Shown: positions 23,115 to 33,181 of the stretch, piece after piece
How the letters are laid out: every line of letters starts with the position of its first letter
Position numbering within the stretch: position 1 is the stretch's first letter
NCBI GenBank assembly: GCA_020466095.1
Contig: CM035807.1
Span: 44,118,286-44,182,285, forward strand
Reading direction: 5' to 3'
From: Chlorops oryzae
Lineage: Eukaryota; Arthropoda; Insecta; Diptera; Chloropidae
DNA length: 64,000 nt
Position numbers and translations under genes: made by a program
Notes under the pieces: generated by a model
The model's database searches: none
Told to the model about the DNA's origin: nothing
What the model saw: the letters and a program-made list of their open reading frames with translations, nothing else

Positions 23115-23141
23115 GGGCTTTGTCGCCTACGTTACACTGTG
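23115..23141 (-). promoter_or_regulatory. RSS-like terminal signal with 11-bp spacer
   Basis: On the minus strand: CACAGTG, spacer TAACGTAGGCG (11 bp), nonamer ACAAAGCCC, which matches ACAAAAACC at 7 of 9. With the left end it gives a 23/11 pair, one base from the classical 23/12 arrangement. Confidence 0.6.
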
Positions 23142-23573
23142 CGGCGATTGACGAATTGGGAGATGTTGCTGCTGCTGCTGTTGTTCCAGTTGACGATGTT
23201 GATGCTGCTGCTGTTGACTCGGATGATGATTCGGAAGATTGTGGGAGTTTTATTGTTTTCCCGATCGAAAAATGATCGCGGAAATATCTCGAATTGTCGC
23301 GAACGCGGTCCGCACTCAACGCACTTCACTTCACTTTTGGTATAACGGAAAGGCAATTAAATCGTTTTTGGAACGGTTAGAAAGTCGCGGACGTGTGGTT
23401 CAACCAACAGTTCGTTTTTTTTTTTTGAATTTTAGGCCTGACCGGTGTTGCCAGTTAAGCCTGGCGGGAAAAAGGGCGTGCAGCTGGGCTTGAAGTGCTG
23501 CCCTCCTTTTTCCCGTTTTGTCGCCGCTGGTGGGATTTAGCTGTGTAGCGACAGTGACAGAAACGGACATACT
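23142..23573 (-). repeat. BEL-B 3' LTR, proximal piece
   Basis: Complement starts TGTCCGTTTCTGTCACTG at 23573 and aligns with the 5' LTR (30424 downwards). It contains a CAG/CTG-rich stretch (23162-23215) and ends at CGGCG where the Transib-like element is inserted. The ORF through it (MSADRVRDN...) is LTR sequence, not a gene. Confidence 0.85.
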
Positions 23574-23699
23574 GCCCGCCTTGCGTTACGCAAAAGAAAC
23601 TTGATGGTGAGGGCGCGGCTGGGAACGCACCGATTTAAGGCGGCAAGGCGATGGTGAGCGACGACAATAAGTAAGTAACACGCGTCGACGCTCCTCTGT

Positions 23700-26040
23700 T
23701 TTTTTTTTTTTTTGTAAATACTTTGTATGGGGTCTGCCGTAGATTCAAAGGTTAAAATTTTCGATTGAAGGAATTGGTAGGACTATTATACAAAATTGGA
23801 TTTAATTTTGGCACCATATCCTAGGCCTACTGAAAACTAGTATTGAGCGAATAGTGTTGGTAGGGTTATTATGCTAATAAGATTTCGTTTTTTCGCTATA
23901 TCCTAGGCCTACTGAGGAAATTGAGTAGGTGAATAGAATTGAGTTGAGTAGGTGAATAGAATTGAGTAGATGAATAGAATTGAGTAGGTAAATTGGGCGG
24001 ATTGGTAGGATTGAGTAGACAGACAGGGTTGAGCAGATGAACAGAACTGAGCAGATAAAATAGGTGAAGAGAATTGAGCAGAGGAAAGGGCGGAATAGAT
24101 AGGGTTGAGTAGATGAACAGAATAAGATTGAGCGGATAGATAGGGTTGAGTAGATGAACAGAATAAGATTGAGCGGATCGAAAATAGCGTATAGCGTAAG
24201 GGGAATAGAGTTGAGCGGTTAAGTGGGTAAGTGGGTTGGGTGTGAATTTATTGAGCGGTTAATTGGGGTTGGGTGTAGGTTGTTGTGCAGGCCGTTGGAT
24301 ATAGATGTCGTTGGGCATGGGTTAGCTCTATTGGCTAGGTATTAACTCTATTGTCCAGATATTATCTGGCGTATATGTTGGGTAGGTGTTGTTGGAGTAA
24401 TAGTTCTATTGGGCAGGTGTTATTGGGTAATAGTTCTATTGGGCAGATATTGTTGAGTGTGGAAGTTCTTGTGTGTAAATTGGCTATGGCTTAGTTTAGT
24501 TTAGAAGTGCTTGAGTGTAAATTGGCTGTAGATTAGTTTAGGAGTTTAGAAGTTGTCTCGAGGTTCATTGGAGGTTCATTCGCGACTTTGTCGGCCGTAT
24601 GTGCAGTGCAGGATTTTTATGCTGGGTAATTTCTCAAGGACTATATCATTCGAACTGCGTAGGAACAATTTCCGCTTAAACTGCACAAGTACTGTCTTCG
24701 GTTTGAACTGCGTAGGAGCAATTTCCGCGTAAACTGCACAAGGACTCTTTTCCGTTCGAACCGTGTGGGAGCAGTTCCAGGCTTTCCGCATAAACTGCAC
24801 ACAGGGTCTATTTAAATAAAGCTATTGGAGTCTTATTGCATATTGGAACTTATTGGAAAACTATTGGAGGATTTCGTCCGTGTGGTTGCGAATTGGGACC
24901 GTCTATGTAGTTGCGAATATTGGCATATTGGAGCGATCTATCGGGACTTATTAAGAAACTATTGGGACCGTTTATAATTCTAAATTGCGAATTGGAGGGC
25001 ATATTGGAGCGATCGTTCAAGTATTCTATCAAGTGTTCTGTATAAGTTTTCTGTATAAGTTTAGAGCATACTATCTGCAGGGTACTGAGAATTGGAATAT
25101 TGAGGCATGTGGAGGACTTCGTCTATGTAATTGCGAATATTGGCATATTGGAGCGTTCTATCCGTGTGAAACGTTTTTTTGGACTTAATCTTTTGGACTC
25201 AGTCTTTGAGCCATTGTTCCGTATAAGTTTGTTGGCGTAATTTTGTTGGCGTAATTTTGGCATAATTTTGAACCAGTGTTCCGCATAAGTTTGTTGGCAT
25301 ATTGGATCAGTGCTCACGTATCTACTTTGAGTCAGTGTTCACGTATCTACTGTGCTGGAATGTTATCCTGGAACAACTGTTCTTAATATATTGGGGTTCC
25401 GTACATCCATCGACGTTGGAGCTTCGTGTATCGCTGTGTTGAGGTCGATCATATGTCTTATCCTGATATATATGTGTAAGCTGACAGGCTATATACCCGA
25501 GTATCAGGCTTCCATTGGGTATTGGTTCAGTATTATCGTTGAGACCAGCGTCAGGCTGAGCTAACTTCGTTATTGGCGTCGTCGTCAGCGTCATTATCAT
25601 CGTCAGCATCATTATCATCGTTAGCGTCAGCCCCATTATCATCGTTAGCGTCAAGCTATATTACCATCATCTTCAACATCGTTGTTGGTGTCAACGTTAT
25701 TAAGGTCAATATATTTATTCAGGTCTGATCAATATATTTATTTTATTTTATATATGTTGCTTATATTAACACTGTTATTAGTGGTCAGGGGTTGACAGTA
25801 ATTGGAATCATCTGATTATTAGTGGTCAGGGGTTAACAGTAATTGGAATCATCTGATTAGGGAATACTTATAACCGTCTGATTAGAGGATACTTATAGCC
25901 GGTAGCAGGCTATCTTTAGGGATCTTTAGGGATTGCTTATAAACGGTAGTATGTAATCCTTCGTTGACCTCGCACAGTTCTTAATTGGTCATGTCAGACC
26001 GGTCCAACGGGTCTGGGCCTCGGCCAGTCGGTTCTGATAT
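23700..26040 (+). repeat. Word-repeat leader upstream of the Penelope-like ORF
   Basis: A 2.3 kb G/T-biased tract built of drifting short words: GAGTAGGTGAATAGAATT (23930-24000), GAGCAGATGAACAGAA (24030-24180), TCTATTGGGCAGGTG (24390-24460), CTGCACAAG with CCGCTTAAACTG (24660-24800), GGAACTTATTGGAAAACTA (24830-25160) and CATTATCATCGTCAGC (25580-25650). No sustained ORF. It lies between BEL-B 3' sequence and the Penelope-like coding region and may be that element's 5' untranslated part. Confidence 0.55.
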
Positions 26041-26582
26041 GGCTACCAAACTCTCCTTTCGAGTTGGATTGCTCTTTACCGGATGTGTATAAAATGTATC
26101 CTCCTGAGGTGAAAGGGGGGTTTCGTAACTTGACGCGACTAATAGTTCCGTTGGAAGTCCGGATTTTGATAAGTTTCGGGCCACGTTTCGTGCCGCCGAA
26201 CGCTAGTAACTTGATAAATACCTATGACCTCTTGTATAAGTTGCTGGACTTAAGCTGTGAAGGTGGCTTCGAAGTCGGTCTTCAGTATTTTTGCGAAATT
26301 TATCACGAATATGATGGGCATATTAATGAGTATTTATGTGGTAATGCCTCGATGTCGTCCGGTAATAGGATTTTAGTCGCTTTTGTGGGAATGACGTCTA
26401 GATTCCTGAAGGATCACCCCGAAGTTTGCATCGTTCAGTCTGATAAAGGGAAAGTCCCTGTACTCATGAACCGGGATGAGTATCGGCAGAAAATGGATGC
26501 TTGGGTCGAGGACTGCATCCAAAGGGGGATCCTCTCCTCTCGTTCTTTGAGTGGTAGGGAGTATAAAGAAGTGCTTCCGGGT

Positions 26583-26682
26583 NNNNNNNNNNNNNNNNNN
26601 NNNNNNNNNNNNNNNNNNNNNNNNNNNNNNNNNNNNNNNNNNNNNNNNNNNNNNNNNNNNNNNNNNNNNNNNNNNNNNNNNN
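26583..26682. other. Assembly gap of 100 N
   Basis: Unknown-length gap inside the Penelope-like coding region, just after YKEVLPG. Confidence 0.95.
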
Positions 26683-26766
26683 ATTATTTTTTTATTTATT
26701 TATTCATTTATCAGCTATAAAGCTTGGCAAGCTTATCAGCTGTGTTTACTTAATATATACAACAAT

Positions 26767-26936
26767 AGGGGTATTCACAAAGGCGTGTTAAAAACGTTGG
26801 AAAGTCGGAAAATCGGAAAATTGCGACTTCTTAAAAAATTTTTTAACATTTTTTGTATCTTGCACAACTTTTTAATCAGTTAGAATTTTCCCATTTTCCG
26901 ACTTTCCTATTTTCCGACGCCTTTGTGAATACCCCT
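26767..26936. mobile_element. 170-bp MITE with 20-bp inverted ends
   Basis: AGGGGTATTCACAAAGGCGT at 26767 and the complementary ACGCCTTTGTGAATACCCCT ending at 26936. Subterminal blocks GGAAAGTCGGAAAATCGG and CCGACTTTCCTATTTTCC also pair. AAT flanks both sides (26764-26766, 26937-26939) as a 3-bp duplication. It sits in the interrupted middle of the Penelope-like element and has no coding capacity. Confidence 0.85.
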
Positions 26937-27959
26937 AATATATACAATATATAAATGGACTCACGTTATAAAAGTTGAGATATTCAGCTTATTAATTTTT
27001 AGCTGAGAGACAGAATAAAAATTACATATCATATGGAACAATCTGTTGTAATCTTTAAAGATACAGTCGAATTTGGGCATAGTGAAATAATTTTTGCACG
27101 CCTTGTTCATTGTATCCCCTCACAAAAAATGCGACAAAAAAGTCCCATGCCTATTGCGGGCCCCTTCAGAAAGCGACACTAAACCGTATTATGTCGTACC
27201 AGTATTTGTTGTCTACGAATCTTTATTTCCTTTTAAGTCCTTTTCAAATCGTTTCCATTATTATTCTAGTTCCAGATTCGGGAATGATAGCAACTGTGTT
27301 CCTTGACTATCTAATTAATTGCGTATAAACTGAACTATTCTCTTCCTTCCGGATAGTGAATTGGTATAAATATATGGATGACTGGCTCATATATCTTCCG
27401 GAGGAGTTTGTTGATGCATTCGTGTGTTCGTTGTCTATCGCCATATATATGGAACTTACTGTCGAAAGGGAAGAGAAGTCAGAGCTATGGGATGGAATTT
27501 ACAAGATTAGCTACTTAGATGCAGAGGTGCATAGGTGTATGTCCTCAAACGGCGGTGGTCCCTTCCTTATTACGGGGTGGTATCGTAAGGGTATAGCCTC
27601 TTATCGAACTCTTCATTATCAGACAAATCAACCTCATAGCATGTAGTTGAACACCCTCATGCAATACTTCCGCCGCGTAACTCGGGTATGTAGTAACGCC
27701 TTAGTACTTCGGGATATTCGCCGGGTAATTTTCCTTGCTCACAATAATAAATATTATCATGTGCGGGTTGTACAGTGTTTAAAAAGTATACAGTGTTTCC
27801 ATATCTCCGAGCTGCAGGCCAGGTTGCCGCCATTTCCCAGTGTCAACATATCTGAGCGGGTGGACATTTTGTATACATTTTTAGAGGGTTTCTCATCGAT
27901 CGTGCGTGTTCCGCCGTTAGCTCTGTGCGGTATAGTTCGCCATGTCCCGCAGTATCAGC

Positions 27960-29750
27960 CTATAATGCCCTATTATTTACTGCTCTCACAGTAAATCGCT
28001 CGCCCTGATGAAAAATATGCGCGAGGGCGGTAGGTAGAAGTATTTCAGTATGGCTGTCGGCCATATGCGTGATTGCTTTTCGTGTAGACGTAGCGGCCGA
28101 AGGCGAAGGCATCATCCAATGTTGTGCGGAGCTGCTCGTCGTCAACGAGCCTAGCGTCTGCAATGACGCAGAGAGAGATAAACTATTCGTTGATGTAGCA
28201 GGGCCGAGTCCATGCGAGCAGGCGTTGGGCCAGAGAACTTGGTGGTCGCTGTCGGTCACATGCGCGAGTGCTGGCTGCGTGAAGACGGTCGCCAGAGCAA
28301 GAGAAAGAGATATCGGCGATTGTTTGGCTTGCTGAGAGCCTTGGGCCTGGAGCACTTTCACAGTAAATCGCTCGCCCTCATGGAGGATGTGCGCGAGGGC
28401 AACAGATAAAAGGACCTGAGTGTGGCTGTCAGCCACATGTGCGTTGGTTTGATGGGAGGAAATCGAGGCTCCAACTAGGGAAAGAGACGTCACCGATGAT
28501 ACAGCAGCGGAGCTCGTCGTTGATGGGCCAGGGGTGCGGTAGGACGGAGGAGAAGCATCATTCGCTGAGACCACGGGTGTCCATGAAGCAGGCTGTCATA
28601 CCGCTTCTTACACTTCGCACATCGATATAGGTTGGTTCATTTTGCTGAACGATGGGAGGTGGCCAAACAGTTATAGCATCTGTGTGTATTGAGTAATAAA
28701 TCGATGACGATCGTCGACTGTCATATATAAAAATTTTTGGGCATTGTCGCAGTGCATGATCATTTCCACACAGGCGGCAGACGTTCGCCGGCTGCACGCC
28801 ACCAAGAAAGATGTTCGTAGGTGGTGACGATATTTTCACATTAGAGGCGTGGTTTTGCATGCTAGACGTTGCATCTACTGAAGTTTTAAGGAGATCCAGT
28901 AGCTCCAGAAGATTGACTTTGTCTTCGTAATAAATCCACGTACACTCCTCCAGAATATCCAACAGATTTGTAACGTCGTCCGAATCGACAACATCGGAAA
29001 GAAAGGCGTCGTCGTTTGCAACCTTCTCCACACTGAGTCGAGGTCCGTCATCGCGTCGTCCAGCAGAAATCGCAGTGAACTATCGTCATACCTCCTACTT
29101 AATCTGCAGGAGTCCATGAATCCATTGAAAGCATCTTTGAAATTTCCATTAAAAATCATGTCCATCGAATGATTAAAACAGAGATCGAAAGAAACCAAAA
29201 GTAGCAGCGCTGCATAGCTTTGCCAACTTTCTATCGTCTAATTTGCAGCGTCACAGAAGAATTCAAGTCGTTTGAAAATTGTTCAGGCTGTATTCAAATC
29301 AGTTAGCTAGTACACCAATCAATTTGGCAAATACGCGAATAAAATAAATAGTTGAAATCAGGTTTTCAATATTTAATTTATTTCAAGGGGCTATCCAGTG
29401 CAGCCAACTATTATTTTTCCTCTCGTGTATTTAATTATTCAAACTCTTCTAAGTGAATAAATCGCATTCGAACAAAATTCGCCTTGCTTCGCACACTAAC
29501 TGCGAAGTTAGATCGAAAGATCGAAACAGCGACCGAAAAGGACAAACGGTAGCAGCGCTGCAATATAGCTGACCAACGTGCTTGTCCTCTGATTTGCTTT
29601 GTCACCCCTTTGCCAGCGTACAAAAAGCCGTTAGGCCTATCAACTGTAGACATAATGCAACGCAAATACAAGCACTGGTCACCCCACTGCCGCTCACCCT
29701 TTTGGTTTCTCCATGCGAGATAGCGAGACAGGCACTTTAGTTGGAATGAG
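27960..29750 (-). pseudogene. BEL-B gag and protease start
   Basis: Minus-strand fragments in shifted frames. At about 28800-28740 the zinc-knuckle start VCRLCGNDHALRQCPKI is clear. Upstream pieces (28875-29198) have a helical gag-like FLLDDAMTDLDSVWRRLQ. Downstream, in the frame ending at 27960, HTEILLPTALAHIFHQGE then RFTVRA matches the first strand of BEL retropepsin (LLPTxLxxI...VRALLD). A related phrase (HTQVLLSVALAHILHEGE) precedes it about 125 codons upstream, with a degenerate third (HQVLWPNACSH) between. The D-x-G catalytic loop is lost. Non-functional. Confidence 0.7.
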
Positions 29751-29880
29751 ATAAAACCCTCCCAGCACTGCACTTCTAATGTCCGTTAAAACTTGGAAGG
29801 GCACTGGAGGGCTTACAACTCGTGCACTGGAATGGACTCTTGGATGGAATTTTCTACCCAGAAGCCAGGACTCCTGGACA

Positions 29881-29892
29881 CAGGATCGCCAA
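29881..29892 (-). other. BEL-B primer-binding site
   Basis: TTGGCGATCCTG on the minus strand directly after the LTR terminus ACAAACA. The same core follows the BEL-A LTR (TTGGCGATCCTGCC at 16983), so both use the same class of tRNA primer. The tRNA was not identified. Confidence 0.7.
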
Positions 29893-30424
29893 TGTTTGTG
29901 CCCGCAAAGATTGAACGGTCTTGCGACCCAAATGGGGCAAAAGGAAATCGTATGGAAGTCAAATAAAGGAGTAATAATCAACCACGTACTTGGGACTACG
30001 GCAGCGATTGACGAATTGGGAGATATTGCTGCTGCTGCTGTTATTTCAGGTGACGGTGTTGATGCTGCTGCTGTTGATTCGGGTGATGATTTGGAGGATC
30101 GTGGAGGTTTTAAAGTTTTGCCGAATGAAAAACGATCGCGGAAAGCTCTGAAATTCTCGCGAACGCGGTCCGCACGCAACACACTTCACTTCACTTCACT
30201 TTTGGTAAAACAGTATGGCAATGAAATCCTTTTCGGAACGGTTAGAGAGTCGCGGAGTCAATCAACAGTTCGTTTTTTTTTTGAATTTTAAGCCTGCCCG
30301 GCGTTGCCAGTCAACCCCGGCGGGAAAAGGGAGAGCAGCTAGGCTGGAAGTGCTGCCCACCTTTTTCCCGTTTTTCGCCGCTGGTGGGATTTAGCTGCGT
30401 AGCGACAGCGGCAAAGACGGACGG
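29893..30424 (-). repeat. BEL-B 5' LTR
   Basis: 532 bp aligning with the split 3' LTR. It starts on the minus strand CGTCCGTCTTTGCC (first base changed from the TGTCCG of the 3' copy) and ends GGGCACAAACA. CTG/CAG triplets (30022-30076) are shared. Divergence from the 3' LTR is clearly larger than between the two BEL-A LTRs, consistent with BEL-B being the older host element. Confidence 0.85.
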
Positions 30425-31170
30425 AAGTATTATAAAAGTTTTTTGCTGAGATTTATTTTTAAATTCAAAAAAGGTTTCTCCTTAATTGAGATTTATTAAA
30501 GTGATTTATGTTTAACAGTGACTCGTTAGTTATCTGCTGAGAGAAATAAACATTGGTTGTTAATAAATATATTTTTATGTTTTGATTCCATGTTTCGTTG
30601 TAAGTTCGCAAGATGGCTTCCACTTAAGCTTGAACCACAAAATTTGCATTTTTATTTAACGGTTTTTGAATCAAATACAAAAAAACTTCGCATAACTTCA
30701 TTTAATTTTCTTCCCATATTAGCTTTATTATTTTTTTATTATTATTTATTACTTGGAACCTTTTGCACAAACCTTTATTATTATTTAAAAAAAAAATTAT
30801 GTGTGTTCACGTTTTCTGTTTATGCTCAGAAAGAGAGATTTATGGTTTTTTGCTCTCTTACCTATCTCGCTTACTGAGAAAAATTTTTATTTCATCGAAT
30901 TAAAGATTTCTCTCTGAGAAAAATCAAAAAAGCCCGGTCGAAAAAATTCTGTATATCTCTCACGATTTCTAAATTCTAATCAGATAAGAGTTGTTTTGGG
31001 GGATTTTGAAAAAATCAATTGTTTTTTTTGCTCTGATTTTACGTCATATAAAACGAACAAAAAACTAAACTTAAGCAATATTCAGAGAAAAAAATTTAAG
31101 AAAGTCATTGACGAAAGTCTACATACGCTTTCAAAATTAACAGAAAAGACTTCAGTAAGGCAATAAACGA
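30425..31170. other. AT-rich stretch, probably Tc1 flank
   Basis: AT-rich, no recognised coding motif. The plus ORF at 30557-30877 is hydrophobic low complexity. The last part (about 31090-31170, CATTGACGAAAGTCTACATACGC) precedes the Tc1 transposase end and may hold its 3' inverted repeat. Confidence 0.45.
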
Positions 31171-31185
31171 TATTTGTGATTTTTT

Positions 31186-31739
31186 TTAATACTTCGTTGG
31201 CCCACCAGAAGCATCTTTGATTGCCAGAAGACGACTGGCCATTGATGGAACCAAATTTTCAATCTCGATTGGTGTTATTTTTTGCCATTCCTCCAGCAGT
31301 TTTTCCTTTAGCTTTGGAGCACTAGAAATTACATATTCCCGTATCTTACGCTTCAGAAGCTCCCAAACGTATTTACTTACGTTCACATCTGGGCTTTGAA
31401 GTGGTGTGGCCAGCTAACGGAGGCATAGCACAGTAGCCAATCGTTAACAATCTGGGCGGTGTGTTTGGGATCGTGGTCCTGTTGGAAGATGCAACTCTCG
31501 CCCAGGTTTCTTTTGCGGACTGATGGCATATTTTTTTTCAAAATCTTTTTTAATTGAAAACGATCCATATTGCCTTCGACAAACACAAAGTTTCCTGCTC
31601 CAGAAGCAGTGACAGCTCCCCAAACCACAATATTGCCACCGCCATGCTTAGCATTAGTAATAAGGTTCATTGCTGTGTTGGGTTTTCTCCAAAACTTTGG
31701 CTCTGTTGTGATCATGTCACAAACATCGGGAGCACACTG
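31186..31739 (-). pseudogene. Tc1-like transposase, C-terminal half
   Basis: Minus strand. RKPNTAMNLITNAKHGGG, NIVVWGAVTASGAGNFVFV and CIFQQDHDPKHTAQIV (second catalytic Asp) are typical Tc1 DD34E blocks. A frameshift near 31390 leads to DVNVSKYVWELLKRKI and ends GGPTKY, stop 31186. Where Tc1 proteins have NPIExxW this copy reads NVSKYVW, so the catalytic Glu is replaced. The N-terminal half is removed at 31740 by an LTR insertion. Inactive. Confidence 0.85.
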
Positions 31740-32154
31740 TGTTGAAATGCGAAAGAAAGAAAACAACAATAAGCACCAACGGCCTAAAAAGTCTAAACTG
31801 GGGCATTTGAGTGCAAGGCAAAGAATGCATTCTAGCAGAATATTGAAGAACCAGAATGCGAAAGAAGCGAAAGAAAGTTGCGCAAGATAAAGACGTCAGC
31901 GGAAACTAAAGGGAGAAGACGGCAGCGGAGTACGACTGCAGCAGAGTTCGCGTCAGCGAACCTAGTTTTAAGTAATTTTAAGAATATTTTTAAGTTGACT
32001 TTAATTTTGAAGTTGTAATATAAAGTTCAGTTGTAATAATACCACGAAACCGAGTACAACACCAAACCAAACCGGTTAATAAAGGATAATTTAAAACTAA
32101 ACATAAAGACGTTATTTCCTCTAAAGGACAACATTTTAAGGTACAACCTTAACA
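31740..32154 (+). repeat. LTR of a gypsy-type retroelement with tRNA-Lys-like primer site
   Basis: Starts TGTTGAAATGCG, ends CCTTAACA, 415 bp, with AATAAAGG near 32083. It is followed after two bases by TGGCGCCCGAGCAAAAG, close to the tRNA-Lys complement used by many retroelements. The internal region that follows (to about 33180) has CAACAACAACAAGCA-type repeats and a candidate donor AAAATG|GTAAGTG at 32526 but no gag or pol. No second LTR is in the window, so this is a 5' fragment. Confidence 0.7.
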
Positions 32155-33181
32155 TTTGGCGCCCGAGCAAAAGTAATAAAAAAAAAGGATTTCAAAAAAA
32201 AATATATATAAGCAAAATTAATACGGAGAAAAAAAGGATTCTAATAAAAAAACAGAGAAAAAAAAGAGGAAATATTAATAATTATCTACCGAAAAGTGAA
32301 AAAAGTGTTGTGTGACAGTTTGCAAATTTGCAAGAAGATTCGCATTTAAATTGGTTTTAACCACAATTAAACAACTTGGAAAAGCGAGAGCAAAACCAAC
32401 AACAGCAACTTGTTGAACAGCATAATCAACAACAACAACAAGCACACGAACAACAACAGCAGCATCAGCGCTAAGAAATCTGAAGCTGGAAATCAACTAA
32501 GTGGTACGGCGATCCTTAAGAAAATGGTAAGTGACTACCAGTCTTCTATTACATATATTAATATATATATAATTTAAAAAAAAAGAAATATATAAAATAA
32601 AAACTTAAAAAAAAAATTAAGCGCTATGCGCTGAATTAATTGGCGTATCTCCGCCGTATAAATATAGAGAAATTGGGCGCTTGCGCCGAACAGATTTGCG
32701 AGTCCTGCCGCTCAGCAATAGCGGGACATAATTCAATAAAATCTTTAGGATATAACTAAAACAAAAAGATAATAGTGAAAATATAAATCCTTCCAAAAAA
32801 AAAGGATACCCCTAAATAATAAAAAGAGAGTAAATTATATTTCTTAATTTTCTATATACATAAATCGTGCATCTGGCTATTTTATAAGATTTCTTCGTTC
32901 TTAGAACGTGCGGTTAAAATTTTTGTGTTCAAATTATTGTTTTTGTAAAAACACATCTTTCTTGAAGAAAAAATAAATAGCATTCGTTTCGAAAGAAAAT
33001 AGATATTTTCGATACAAGTGTCGAAATGAAGCTGTTTTTTGGCACGAGTGGTAAATGTTGTAAAACGAGGCGCAGCCGAGTTTCACAATACCAAGAGTGC
33101 GGAAAAAGCTGAGTTTCGACACGAGTGCCGAACAATATTTTATGCAATAAGATTTCAAACTAGATTTTAACCTAAATTTAA
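32155..33181 (+). other. 5' internal fragment of the gypsy-type element
   Basis: A-rich leader with poly-A, CAA repeats (32393-32465) and CGCTTGCGCCGAAC. No ORF over 80 codons with retroelement motifs. Where it ends is unclear. Confidence 0.4.

Larger units (their letters stand above)
16016..23141 (-). mobile_element. Transib/RAG1-like DNA transposon with RSS-like ends
   Basis: Inserted in the BEL-B 3' LTR. Left end: CACAGTG (16016-16022), 23 bases, ACAAAACTA (16046-16054). Right end on the complement: CACAGTG (23141-23135), 11 bases, ACAAAGCCC (23123-23115). The first 12 bases (CACAGTGTAACG) and a GGCGACAAA block are shared; the left end has 12 extra bases between them. Flanks are GGGCG (16011-16015) and CGGCG (23142-23146). 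GC-rich 5-bp target duplications, CACWRTG termini and RAG-like signals are established traits of Transib. A transposase C-terminal remnant lies at 21707-22221. Without BEL-A the element is about 2.47 kb and non-autonomous. Confidence 0.75.
26041..27994 (+). pseudogene. Penelope-like element reverse transcriptase, interrupted by gap and insertions
   Basis: Penelope-like (PLE) RT is related to telomerase. Upstream part (about 26041-26582): RNLTRLIVPLEVRILISFG (conserved N-terminal block) and FLKDHPEVCIVQSDKGKVPV then NRDEYRQKM, matching the PLE SDKG-x-VVM-x-Y-x-KM motif. After the gap and a MITE, 27350-27646 has WYKYMDDWLIYLPEEF (the YxDD catalytic motif), KISYLDAEV and ITGWYRKGIASYRTLHY, then NQPHS, the PLE WYRKPTxSGRxLNYxSxHP block. 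After a stop it continues LMQYFRRVTRVCSNALV and FLAHNNKYY. The CTTCCTTCCGGATAG|T just before 27357 looks like a splice acceptor, and PLEs are known to keep introns. RT motifs 1-4 are missing. No GIY-YIG endonuclease is visible before the junction at about 27990. Confidence 0.75.
15905..30424 (-). mobile_element. BEL/Pao element BEL-B with several nested insertions
   Basis: Read on the minus strand: 5' LTR (30424-29893), primer-binding site TTGGCGATCCTG (29892-29881), gag and the start of protease (about 29750-27960), a large interruption, polypurine tract (AACGCAAGGCGGGCAGTA, about 23591-23574) and 3' LTR. The 3' LTR is split into 23573-23142 and 16015-15905. Insertions are a Transib-like element (16016-23141, itself holding BEL-A) and a Penelope-like element (about 23700-27990). 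No RT, RNase H or integrase of BEL-B remains. Flanking 5-mers (CCGAG left, GAAGT right) do not match, so the target duplication has decayed or an edge is misplaced. Confidence 0.75.

Noticed and set aside
23059..23319. 86-codon minus ORF similar to the one at 29694
   Set aside because: It is the matching part of the BEL-B 3' LTR and runs into the Transib-like end.
29694..30182. 162-codon minus ORF with Ala/Ser triplet runs
   Set aside because: It lies in the BEL-B LTR and crosses the primer-binding site, so it is not a gene start.
15905..30424. Inversion between 16016 and 23141
   Set aside because: The complementary CACAGTGTAACG sequences first suggested an inversion, but the split LTR halves keep the same orientation. 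The complementary ends are therefore TIRs of an insertion.
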